Assembly (NCBI GenBank): GCA_947493145.1
Contig: CANLPZ010000002.1
Coordinates: forward strand, 457,364-521,363
Reading direction: 5' to 3'
DNA from: an uncultured Paracoccaceae bacterium
Lineage (GTDB): Bacteria; Pseudomonadota; Alphaproteobacteria; Rhodobacterales; Rhodobacteraceae
Length of the DNA stretch: 64,000 nucleotides
Below the pieces are notes generated by a model that was not told the origin of the DNA, searched no databases, and saw nothing but the letters and a program-made list of their open reading frames with translations. Numbering within the stretch: position 1 is the stretch's first letter; the number at the start of each line of letters is the position of its first letter. A program made the translations under genes and the position numbers. Shown piece by piece: positions 46,574-54,381 of this stretch.

Positions 46574-48610
46574 ATGGCAAAGATCGTTCGGTTTCGTGTC
46601 AACGATGGAATTGCGGCGGTGACATTGGACAATCCGCCATACAACATTATCACGGCCGAGATGCGCGAACAGCTGCAGGTGGTTTTTAATAAAATCAACA
46701 CCAATGAACGCGTGCGCGCAGTTGTGTTATTGGCAACAGGACCGAATTTTTCGGTTGGTGGCGACATTGCCGAATATGCGTCGCCTCTATCGCAGCCGAC
46801 GCTTTCTGATGTGTGTCGTCAAATTGAAAACTGCAAACATCCCGTTGTTGCGGGGCTGCAGGGGAACGTATTGGGTGGCGGTCTGGAATTGGCTTTAGCA
46901 GCACACCACCGGCTTGCCGGACCAAATTTGAAAATGGGGTTGCCTGAAATCGAATTGGGTTTGTTGCCCGCCGCAGGGGGGACGCAGCGCCTGCCGCGTA
47001 TCGTCGGTGCGGACCTTGCGTTGGACATGATGCTGGAAAACAAATCGCTCAACGTGGAACAGGCACGCAATGCCGGATTGGTCGATGGGATCATTGATGG
47101 GCATCTTTTCACGGGGGCGGTTACGCTAGCCAAAAAACTGGCCGATGATGGGGGAACGCCTGTTCCGACACATCAAAAGCGGATTGGGTTCCAAGATATG
47201 GCAGCCTACAATTCTGCGACCGAAGCGGCCAAAAGCCAATATAAGTCTTTGCACCACTTTGCGCACCGAAAAATCATCGATTGTGTGGAAGCCGCGCCGC
47301 TGTTGCCGATGGAAGCAGGGCTGATATTAGAGGCGACGCATTTCGAGGATTGTCGCGCCTCAACGATTTCGCAAGCGCTACGCCATATGTTTTTTGCCGA
47401 CCGACGTCCAACGCATGATTTTCCACGCACGGACGATTCACTGCCGACGATTTTTGGCGGTGGTGCGGCTGCGATTTCTTTGGCGGTCGCGCAATTATTA
47501 TCGGGGCAGCCTGCGCGGGTGGTCGTGGAAACAGATCCACAGGTCGCGACGATTACGGGGGCTACGGCGCGGTTTTTCGATGAAATGGTGGATGCCGCTA
47601 GATTGTCACGCGATGATCGTGAAACACTGCTTTCCCGTTTAACTGTTACAGTTGAGGCCAATGATTTCCCTGCTGCAAAACTTTGGGTAATTGCGGAAAC
47701 GGACCCCACGCCGCCTGTTTTGGATTGGGTGCGAGAGATTTACACTAATTGTCCCAAAGACGTCGCTGTTGTGTCTTTTCTTCCAATCGGCACGGCACAG
47801 GGCCCCGAAGATTCAACTGTTTCCGTACATTTAAATGCGCTGCCTCATAGTGCACAATTGGCACAAATCATGACGACGTCATTGACGACCCAAAACGCTG
47901 AAGGCCGTGCAAATGCATTGTTGCGCTCCATCGGGCTGTCGACGGTAAAAACCCAATTGCAAACGCGATCCATCATTGATCGTTTGAATTCAGCTTACTT
48001 TTTGGCCGCAGATATTTTGGTTCGCAAAGGCGTGGATTTTGTTGAAATTGATCGCGCAATGCGTCGTTTTGGGTTTCGCAAAGGACCGTTCCAATTGATG
48101 GATGAAATCGGGCTGAACGCTGTTTTGAAAATCCGAAAGGACTGTCATCCAAACGCTGTTTTGACGGTCGCCGCCGACTTGGTCAACAAAGGGTCTGATG
48201 GCATCGATGCGGGGGAAGGGTTTTATAACTACGCCAATACGAAACCAGTCGTGAATATGGAAGTGTATGAAACTGCAGCGCAGCTTGGCGCGTCGAAACA
48301 GATCCAATTAACACAGGCCACATTGCAACGGCTGTGTATCAGCGCAATGGCGGTCGAAGGCGAAAAGATGTTGAGCGAAGGCGTTATTCACCGCCCGTCT
48401 GATTTAGACCACGTGATGGTTGTGGCTGGATACCCGCGGTTCCGCGGCGGCCCGATGAAATCGGCCGATCTGATGGGGCTATTACCCCTGAAAACATTAA
48501 TGAGCAAAATCGACGAACCGTCGGGTGTGTGGCGATCCGGCGCGCTTTGGGATCAAGCGATCAAAACGGCCGATGGGTTTGATGTGTTCAATCGTGCCTT
48601 AGCTGAGTAA
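46574..48610 (+). CDS. Enoyl-CoA hydratase/3-hydroxyacyl-CoA dehydrogenase fusion (FadB/FadJ-like)
   Basis: 678 residues from the ATG at 46574; a GTG 12 bases earlier is possible. The N-terminal crotonase domain has the oxyanion segments FSVGGDIAEYAS and NVLGGGLELALAAHHRLA, and the second catalytic Glu in LPEIELGLLPAAGGTQRLP. The C-terminal dehydrogenase half is recognisable, with VHLNALPHSAQLAQIM and paired C-terminal domains. The dinucleotide-binding loop reads IFGGGAAAISLA instead of the usual GxGxxG. The dehydrogenase activity or cofactor preference may therefore be altered. It would act in fatty-acid beta-oxidation or a side-chain pathway. Confidence 0.9.
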   Translation: MAKIVRFRVNDGIAAVTLDNPPYNIITAEMREQLQVVFNKINTNERVRAVVLLATGPNFSVGGDIAEYASPLSQPTLSDVCRQIENCKHPVVAGLQGNVLGGGLELALAAHHRLAGPNLKMGLPEIELGLLPAAGGTQRLPRIVGADLALDMMLENKSLNVEQARNAGLVDGIIDGHLFTGAVTLAKKLADDGGTPVPTHQKRIGFQDMAAYNSATEAAKSQYKSLHHFAHRKIIDCVEAAPLLPMEAGLILEATHFEDCRASTISQALRHMFFADRRPTHDFPRTDDSLPTIFGGGAAAISLAVAQLLSGQPARVVVETDPQVATITGATARFFDEMVDAARLSRDDRETLLSRLTVTVEANDFPAAKLWVIAETDPTPPVLDWVREIYTNCPKDVAVVSFLPIGTAQGPEDSTVSVHLNALPHSAQLAQIMTTSLTTQNAEGRANALLRSIGLSTVKTQLQTRSIIDRLNSAYFLAADILVRKGVDFVEIDRAMRRFGFRKGPFQLMDEIGLNAVLKIRKDCHPNAVLTVAADLVNKGSDGIDAGEGFYNYANTKPVVNMEVYETAAQLGASKQIQLTQATLQRLCISAMAVEGEKMLSEGVIHRPSDLDHVMVVAGYPRFRGGPMKSADLMGLLPLKTLMSKIDEPSGVWRSGALWDQAIKTADGFDVFNRALAE

Positions 48611-48814
48611 CAGGCCAACAATAACGGCCATCAACCCAAGCGTGGACAATAACAACGCGCCCAAATTGATTGGCATTGCTGCACGTATCTTGTCACGCAA
48701 TTCGTCGTCGCTTTGGGCGTTACGTTTTGCACGGGTGACGATGACAACAGAATAAACCAAACCAATTAACCCGATGACGGAAATAACAGCGCCGATCCAA
48801 ACCAAGTTTTCCAT
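48599..48814 (-). CDS. Small membrane protein, unknown
   Basis: 71 residues with two hydrophobic helices (about 4-25 and 50-70) around a charged loop, TRAKRNAQSDDELRDKIRAA. It is convergent with the FadB-like gene and overlaps its end by 12 bases. The GGAGAACG sequence before the ATG supports translation. I do not recognise the family. Helix-loop-helix proteins of this size are common in Rhodobacterales genomes. Confidence 0.75.
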   Translation of the reverse strand: MENLVWIGAVISVIGLIGLVYSVVIVTRAKRNAQSDDELRDKIRAAMPINLGALLLSTLGLMAVIVGLLLS

Positions 48815-48941
48815 TGTCGTTCTCCCACATGGTGTTGCGTTGACCTAGCGAGCCTGTGCCAAAGAGGCAAGAGGCAGGATTGAACGCTTGAAGCTTAAAA
48901 CAATCGGCGCTAGTCAGAACCAAGCAGAACAGGAGTCCCTT

Positions 48942-49199
48942 ATGAACGATTTACAACAACCCGACAGCTATCGTGTGACAGCAGATGAACTGCGCCAGTT
49001 CATTGAACGGGTTGAACGTTTAGAAGCGGAAAAAGCTGAGCTGGGTGACCAGATCAAAGAAGTGATGTCGGAAGCCAAGGGTCGTGGATACGACACCAAA
49101 GTGATGCGCAAATTGATTTCATTGCGCAAACGCGACCAAAACGACATCGCTGAAGAAGAAGCCGTTTTGGAAATGTACAAAGAAGCTTTGGGTATGTGA
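48942..49199 (+). CDS. gapR: GapR family nucleoid-associated protein (DUF2312)
   Basis: 85 residues from the ATG at 48942; an upstream reading adds 18 unconserved residues. The sequence YRVTADELRQFIERVERLEAEKAEL followed by EVMSEAKGRGYDTKVMRKLISLRK is the signature of DUF2312/GapR. GapR binds overtwisted, AT-rich DNA ahead of replication and transcription machinery in alphaproteobacteria and stimulates topoisomerases. The protein is almost entirely helical, as expected for its dimeric clamp. Confidence 0.95.
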   Translation: MNDLQQPDSYRVTADELRQFIERVERLEAEKAELGDQIKEVMSEAKGRGYDTKVMRKLISLRKRDQNDIAEEEAVLEMYKEALGM

Positions 49200-49215
49200 T
49201 CAGTTTGTTCGAACG

Positions 49216-50103
49216 TTAAGGTTCGATCAAATTCACACCGGGCATCGTGGCGATATATTCCAAATTTTGTTCGTAAATATCGGTCAATTCTTCGACAATT
49301 GTATCGTCCCATCCCGGAACGTTTAACGTTTCTTCAACCTCTTCCTCGATTGCGAATTTATCCAAAAACGCCGCGATTATCCGGCGTTTTTGAATTTCTG
49401 TCTGCGGCGGATGAGTTTTGAGGTACTTGTGAAACCGGATCATGCCGTCTTTGGTCATGATCGCGCTGAGCAAGTCATATCCGCCTGTAATGGGTTCCAT
49501 CGGATCAACACCTGCAATTTCGCGTATCAATTGAGCCCAAATCAGGGGGGTGTCTTCGTTTGCCCATACGGTTAAACGCGCGTCAGGGGCCATGGATTGA
49601 ATGTTTTCGATTGCGTCAGACCACAGCACAGTTCGTGGGTCGATATGGCGCATCATTTCGTCAAGCTGGTTGAATTTGGACGCTTCAAGCAAAGCAGGCA
49701 GAAACGTTGCAGGGTTGCGCATTCCCATGAATATTTCCAACTGATCTTCGGCGAAAATGCGTCTTAACCCCCCGATTTTTTGTCGGATTAAATGGTAAAA
49801 TTCGCTGTTTTCGAAAACGCGGTTTGGGACGCAAATAAATTGCTCATGCGCCATGACCAAACGCGTCGCATTTTCATCATCCATAATACTGTCCAACAGA
49901 ATTTCGCGCGTGTCCTCTGATGGGATTGCACCGTTAAGCCGTTGAATCGTTTCGCGGATTAGGTTTCGGTATTTGCTAGGGCCCGGAATAACGACCCCGT
50001 GTTTGCGGAAATTGGCCTTATTTTTAAGGATACTTTTAAACAAACGATCTTCGTCTGTGAAATTCGCGCCGATGTGAAATGCGATTTGCATAGTGCCTGC
50101 CAT
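49216..50103 (-). CDS. Conserved hypothetical protein, possibly sulfotransferase-like
   Basis: 295 residues without signal peptide or membrane segment. The start FHIGANFTDEDRLFKSILKN and the later MGMRNPATFLPALLEAS are reminiscent of sulfotransferase P-loop folds (HIGxxKTGTT; the RNP block), but the phosphate-binding glycine/Lys pattern is incomplete. It may therefore be a degenerate or structural relative. A second ATG at 50091 would remove four residues. It is convergent with gapR (17 bases apart) and divergent from the permease gene. The function is not known. Confidence 0.8.
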   Translation of the reverse strand: MAGTMQIAFHIGANFTDEDRLFKSILKNKANFRKHGVVIPGPSKYRNLIRETIQRLNGAIPSEDTREILLDSIMDDENATRLVMAHEQFICVPNRVFENSEFYHLIRQKIGGLRRIFAEDQLEIFMGMRNPATFLPALLEASKFNQLDEMMRHIDPRTVLWSDAIENIQSMAPDARLTVWANEDTPLIWAQLIREIAGVDPMEPITGGYDLLSAIMTKDGMIRFHKYLKTHPPQTEIQKRRIIAAFLDKFAIEEEVEETLNVPGWDDTIVEELTDIYEQNLEYIATMPGVNLIEP

Positions 50104-50178
50104 TTTTCCGTTCTATGTCACATAATATACGAGCTTTTCTGGACAGCGAAACCGCTTTCCGATACCGAGAGCGTCGAT

Positions 50179-51837
50179 ATGTCAGATCATTTTTCTCAGG
50201 TAAGTGCACGCGGGGCGTCTTTGATCCGGTTCGATCGGTGGTCACTGTTGGCCATTGCGATTGCAGCCGTGGTTTTGTTGCCGATTGTTTCGGTGGGGGT
50301 GATTGCCCTGTCCCCAGACGACCCAATTTGGGCACATCTTTGGGCGACGACCTTGCCGCGGTATCTGACAAACACCTTTGTTTTGATGCTGAGTGTCGGG
50401 ATCGCAACTGGGTTAATCGGTGCGGCAACGGCATGGTGCGTTACGATGTTCAGGTTTCCGTTTTCGCGGGTTTTGGAATGGGCGCTGTTGTTGCCCTTGG
50501 CGGTGCCTGCCTATGTGTCTGCCTATGCTTTGGTCGATTTTTTGGAATACGCGGGACCACTGCAAACGGGGTTGCGGAGCCTCTTTGGTTGGGAAAACGC
50601 CCAAGATTATAATTTTCCCGAAATCCGATCCCGTGGGGCTGCCATTTTGGTATTAACGTTTTCGTTGTTCCCATATGTGTATTTACTGGCGCGTGCGGCA
50701 TTTCGTGAACGCGGCGGGCGCGTTTTTGAAAGCGCCCAGACCTTAGGCGCGAATGGCTGGCGCCGGTTTTGGTCAGTTGGATTGCCACTTGCGCGCCCTG
50801 CGATTTTTGCAGGGATGGCGATTGTTATGATGGAAACCATCAATGATTTTGGAACCGTTGATTACTTTGCGGTCCAAACACTCACGACGGGTATATTCTC
50901 GATTTGGCTCGAAGGCGGAAACGCAGCAGGGGCCGCGCAGATATCGATGATGATGCTGGCGGTGATTGTGTGTTTGGTGTTTTGGGAAAAGCATTCGCGC
51001 CGCAACAACCGGTTTTTTGAAACCGCCCGCCAACCACGTCCGATCGCAAAGAAGCACCTTCGCCGAGGCGCCGCAATTGGGGCTTTAACGATTTGTGGCC
51101 TGCCCGTTGTCTTCGGGTTCGTTTTTCCGGTCGCAGTATTGGGGCAGCATGCGGTATCGAATCTCGAAACGCTTCAGGATCCGCAATTGATCCGTGCGTT
51201 TGTGAATTCGATAACTGTCAGCGGGATGGCCGCAGTTGCGACGGTCGTTCTTGCGGTTTTGATGGTTTATGGCGTCCGATTGAAAGGCCGTCGATTACCA
51301 CAGTTCTTATTGCCATTCACAACGATCGGCTACGCCACACCAGGTGCGGTATTGGCGCTTGGGTTGTTGGTTCCATTAGCAACATTTGATAACTTTTTTG
51401 CTGACAGTTTTCTCGCGCTTACAGGGTTTGACACGGGATTGCTGATCACTGGTGGAATCGGTGTTTTGGTTTTGGCATATGTGGTTCGGTTTTTTGCGAT
51501 CGGGCAGGGGGCAGTGGATGCCGCCTTAGGTCGAATTTCACCCAGTTTGCCGGCGGCCTCGCGTTCGTTGGGGCAATCCGCGACCGGAACTTTGCGCAAA
51601 GTCATCGCACCATTGATGACCCCAACGATTGGTGCCGCGTTGTTGCTTATATTTGTTGATGCGATCAAAGAGTTACCAGCAACCTTGTTGTTGCGTCCCT
51701 TCAATTTCGAAACCTTAGCCACCCGTGTCCACCAACAGGCGTCTTTGGAAAACCTCGGCGACGCCGCGCCGGGGGCCTTAATGATTACTTTGGTTTCACT
51801 TTTGGCGATCCTTTTGCTGGCGAAAAATCAAAAGTGA
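50179..51837 (+). CDS. Iron(III) ABC transporter permease (FbpB/AfuB type)
   Basis: 552 residues from the ATG at 50179, with two fused permease halves and about 12 membrane segments. EAA-like loops are seen around FESAQTLGANGWRRFWSVGLPLA and ASRSLGQSATGTLRKVIAPLM. This duplicated layout is that of FbpB/SfuB ferric permeases. Neither the binding protein nor the ATPase is adjacent, so it must work with subunits encoded elsewhere. The start is chosen because the extra upstream in-frame reading overlaps the divergent gene. Confidence 0.9.
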   Translation: MSDHFSQVSARGASLIRFDRWSLLAIAIAAVVLLPIVSVGVIALSPDDPIWAHLWATTLPRYLTNTFVLMLSVGIATGLIGAATAWCVTMFRFPFSRVLEWALLLPLAVPAYVSAYALVDFLEYAGPLQTGLRSLFGWENAQDYNFPEIRSRGAAILVLTFSLFPYVYLLARAAFRERGGRVFESAQTLGANGWRRFWSVGLPLARPAIFAGMAIVMMETINDFGTVDYFAVQTLTTGIFSIWLEGGNAAGAAQISMMMLAVIVCLVFWEKHSRRNNRFFETARQPRPIAKKHLRRGAAIGALTICGLPVVFGFVFPVAVLGQHAVSNLETLQDPQLIRAFVNSITVSGMAAVATVVLAVLMVYGVRLKGRRLPQFLLPFTTIGYATPGAVLALGLLVPLATFDNFFADSFLALTGFDTGLLITGGIGVLVLAYVVRFFAIGQGAVDAALGRISPSLPAASRSLGQSATGTLRKVIAPLMTPTIGAALLLIFVDAIKELPATLLLRPFNFETLATRVHQQASLENLGDAAPGALMITLVSLLAILLLAKNQK

Positions 51838-51895
51838 AATTTGATGAAAAAAGGTCTTGCAGCCCACGGCGAGAATCTCTAAATCCCCCGTTAGT

Positions 51896-51971
51896 GCCCC
51901 TATAGCTCAGCTGGTAGAGCAACTGATTTGTAATCAGTAGGTCCGCGGTTCGAGTCCGTGTGGGGGCACCA
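51896..51971 (+). tRNA. tRNA-Thr (anticodon UGU)
   Basis: The acceptor GCCCCTA (51896-51902) pairs with TGGGGGC (51961-51967), followed by A and an encoded CCA at 51969-51971. The anticodon stem ACTGA/TCAGT encloses the loop TTTGTAA, giving TGT. D-arm TAGCTCAGCTGGTAGAGCA and T-arm GGTTCGAGTCC are intact. At 76 nt it is normal. It marks the left edge of the region with phage-like genes. Confidence 0.98.
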
Positions 51972-52105
51972 TAAAAATCAATGGCTTAGCTGAAATATTG
52001 AGAAAAGTGACAAAGTTTTAGTCTCTTTTTAGTCTCTCAAATCGCGTGTTTTTGGGCGTTGTTTAATGTTCAGTTAAGTTGCGATTCTTCGGTTCAAAAA
52101 AACCT

Positions 52106-52618
52106 TTAGCCTATCGAATTCTTGTTCCCAAAGGGTTCGATGGGTTTGGTTTCGGTACCGCCCCAGTGTTTGGCGCTTTCGACCACTTGGCGGAAGTAGC
52201 CTGTGATGGCTTCTAGATGCGCCTCTTTTCGTGCTAGGTCGATGATTGAACGACACTTGAAGGTCCGCCCATGCAAGAGGTCCTTGACGTAGATGGTTTC
52301 ACGTTTCTTTTGGAAGTACAGGAAGCCGACGGTCAGGCTGCCCAGAAGCGCAATGGTTACATGGGTGGACAGGATAAATGAACGCGTAAAGGCCATGAGA
52401 ATTGGAGCAACCAGAAACGCACTTCCAAAGAAGCCAGCCAACCCTGCTATGATGGTATGGCGGATGAGCTTAGGTTGAACAGCGTCGATGATGACAGCGC
52501 TGTCGAGCTTGTACTTGCGGATGAGATTGGTTTCTTCTTCGGTCAATTCTGCTTTCGCCCAGAGTTTAAAAATTACTCTACTTCCTGCTTTTTGTTCTCG
52601 TTTGAATAGAAAATTCAT
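52106..52618 (-). CDS. Hypothetical membrane protein in the tRNA-Thr island
   Basis: 170 residues from the ATG at 52618, preceded by AAAGGAG. Two hydrophobic segments (about 55-75 and 82-102, AGLAGFFGSAFLVAPILMAF and LSTHVTIALLGSLTVGFLYF) separate a basic N-terminal domain from a C-terminal soluble part. There is no family I recognise. It points towards the tRNA and is alone in its neighbourhood, so it may be a cargo gene of the island. Confidence 0.7.
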   Translation of the reverse strand: MNFLFKREQKAGSRVIFKLWAKAELTEEETNLIRKYKLDSAVIIDAVQPKLIRHTIIAGLAGFFGSAFLVAPILMAFTRSFILSTHVTIALLGSLTVGFLYFQKKRETIYVKDLLHGRTFKCRSIIDLARKEAHLEAITGYFRQVVESAKHWGGTETKPIEPFGNKNSIG

Positions 52619-52930
52619 CAATATGCTCCTTTTGAAAAAACTATCTTAAATTGGAATACGCAAAATTTGCTCGCGTCAATAATGCATTGAGTGGCGATGT
52701 GGGTGGAAGGAGGGTTTATGTTTTAGAAAAATGTATAAAGTCGCACTGCCCCAAAAGTTCAGAATTTTCTGCTATGGAATTAAGTGTGTTCTGTTGTTTG
52801 CGCATAGCTGGGCTGCGAACTCGCATATACAGAGATATGCAAGTTTTTGACCTTGTTTGATGGTAATTTTGGTAAAAATGGCGACCCAAGGTGTGCACCT
52901 CGGGCCGCCCATGCTCCAAAGAAGCATGTG
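52619..52930. other. Gene-free stretch in the island, with a terminator for the AlpA-like gene
   Basis: I see no credible coding sequence in these 312 bases. At 52880-52909 an imperfect inverted repeat (GGCGACCCAAGGTG/CACCTCGGGCCGCC) is followed on the minus strand by ATTTTTACC. This fits a terminator for the gene ending at 52931. Confidence 0.6.
52880..52909 (-). terminator. Probable terminator of the AlpA-like gene
   Basis: A stem of about 14 base pairs with two mismatches and a two-base loop is followed on the minus strand by ATTTTT. It lies 22 bases after the stop of the AlpA-like gene. Confidence 0.65.
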
Positions 52931-53110
52931 TTACTCTCGAGCGAGTAAGCGTTCTTCAAGCCAATCCAAGACTTCCTGTTCCACCCACCCGACACGATTT
53001 GGGCCCAGCGTTACCCGCTTGGGGAGTTTGCCTGCCTCCTCCAGTCGAGCGACGTGCTGTGGGGAGTAAAGAACCAACTCTTTGAGCGCCTTCTTCGACA
53101 GTATTTTCAT
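52931..53110 (-). CDS. AlpA-family/excisionase-like DNA-binding protein
   Basis: 59 residues from the ATG at 53110, which follows AAGGAGATATC; a longer reading upstream has no ribosome-binding site. It is a winged-helix MerR/AlpA-like protein, with YSPQHVARLEEAGKLPKRVTLGPNRVGWVEQEVLDWL carrying the recognition region. AlpA-like proteins regulate prophage integrases or act as excisionases. The integrase is not in the window. Confidence 0.8.
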   Translation of the reverse strand: MKILSKKALKELVLYSPQHVARLEEAGKLPKRVTLGPNRVGWVEQEVLDWLEERLLARE

Positions 53111-53396
53111 CACGATATCTCCTTGAATAAGGAGCATCGCGATGCCCCGAGCTGAGGTTGAACCTCGGTCCGAGATGAAAATAACATACAGCCATAAGGT
53201 GAAAATCTCGAGTCTTGGGTGCGAATGTGTGATCAATGTGCAACGATGGGATTCCAATACTTAGAAATGCAAAATTTTTCAGGGTGAACATAGTTTCACC
53301 CACGCACTCACTGAACATCAAAGCTGAAAATACCGCACGATTACAGCGTTATAATCTCTCACTACGCCTTTGTTTATCATTCATCACAGGAGAAAA

Positions 53397-53879
53397 ATGA
53401 TGACATATCCAAAGGTATTGTTCAGTAGCAAGAACATCGAATGGGCGACACAGATTGAGACTTTTGAAGCACTGAATGCGGAGTTTCAATTCAACCTTGA
53501 CGCTTGTGCTGCGGCAGAAAATGCAAAGTGTAAGCGGTTTTACACAATTAAAGACGATGGCCTGTAACAGGACTGGGTGACGTCGCGCGTCTTTTGCAAC
53601 CCGCCATATGGAAAGCACCTACCTGCGTGGACAAAGAAATGTTTCGAGGCGTCACAGAAAGGCGCGTTGGTTGTGGCCCTTATCCCTTCAAGCACAAGTA
53701 CGCGATGGTTTCACGAGTGGGTGTTGGGAAAGGCGGAGCTGCGATTAGTGAAGGGGCGTCTGACTTTTGGTGGTGCGCCATACGCGGCGCCTTTTGGATC
53801 ATAGATTGCGGTGTATCGACCAAAGGGTAAAGTAAAAAGGTCAAACGACATTTGCGAACACTTTGCACCAAGTTGTTGA
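53397..53879 (+). pseudogene. Phage-type DNA N-6-adenine methyltransferase, two premature stops
   Basis: One reading frame from ATG 53397 (after AGGAG) to TGA 53877 reads as a phage Dam methyltransferase (PF05869 type). It shows FNLDACAAAENAKC, then the catalytic motif CNPPYGKHLPAW and the tail GRLTFGGAPYAAPFGS-IAVYRPKGK. Two stops interrupt it: TAA at 53565-53567 just before QDW, and TAG at 53802-53804 inside the tail. The frame is otherwise intact, so both are point mutations and decay is recent. Readthrough is possible but not supported. The 160 residues are close to the length of short phage enzymes. Confidence 0.85.
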
Positions 53880-54381
53880 GATCATTTTTTTGACGCAGCA
53901 CAAGATCAAGAAAAACCAAAGGTCGCAAACTTGCATTGAGTTGATGATAGAATGCGGCCTTTTACCAATGAGTCCATCTCAAATTGGAATATACAACAGC
54001 AAGCAGTGATGGGATGACTTATCCGGTTTTACACAACTAACGGTATAAAATGTGTTTTCGGTAGCTTGGGTGCGTTTCAAAGGACCAAGATCATGCACGG
54101 TTGAAACATGGATTGTCCAAAAAGGCAAAATTTAGGGTCAGGCATGGATACCACCCACGAATTTTGCGTTTCAATTGGAAATTTTCAAATTTGGTCCTGT
54201 GGCAGGACGATGCATAGTAAAAAGCCAATGACATATGGCGACTTGTAAAAAAATAAGAGGTGGTGAGTTTTCAGATTTTGGTACGGAATTCCTGAAACTT
54301 CCTGATCTTTAACAACTTTTAGTTGACGAATCCGTGATCGATTTTTTAAAGGTTAAGGGTAGGTTAATTTTAGGTAGTGAT
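53880..54381. other. Gene-free AT-rich stretch before the RHS giant
   Basis: About 500 bases without a convincing gene: short frames lack ribosome-binding sites or conserved motifs. It presumably holds the promoter of the large gene at 54382, but I cannot identify a clear -35/-10 pair. Composition is richer in A and T than the chromosomal part of the window. Confidence 0.6.

Noticed and set aside
53397..53879. Programmed stop-codon readthrough in the methyltransferase
   Set aside because: Two different stops (TAA, TAG) with no recoding signal such as a hairpin or pyrrolysine element seen; decay is simpler.
52649..53990. Repeated AAATTGGAATA near 52650 and 53978 as possible att-like repeat
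   Set aside because: Only 11 bases are shared and neither copy resembles the tRNA-Thr 3' end; likely chance in AT-rich DNA.
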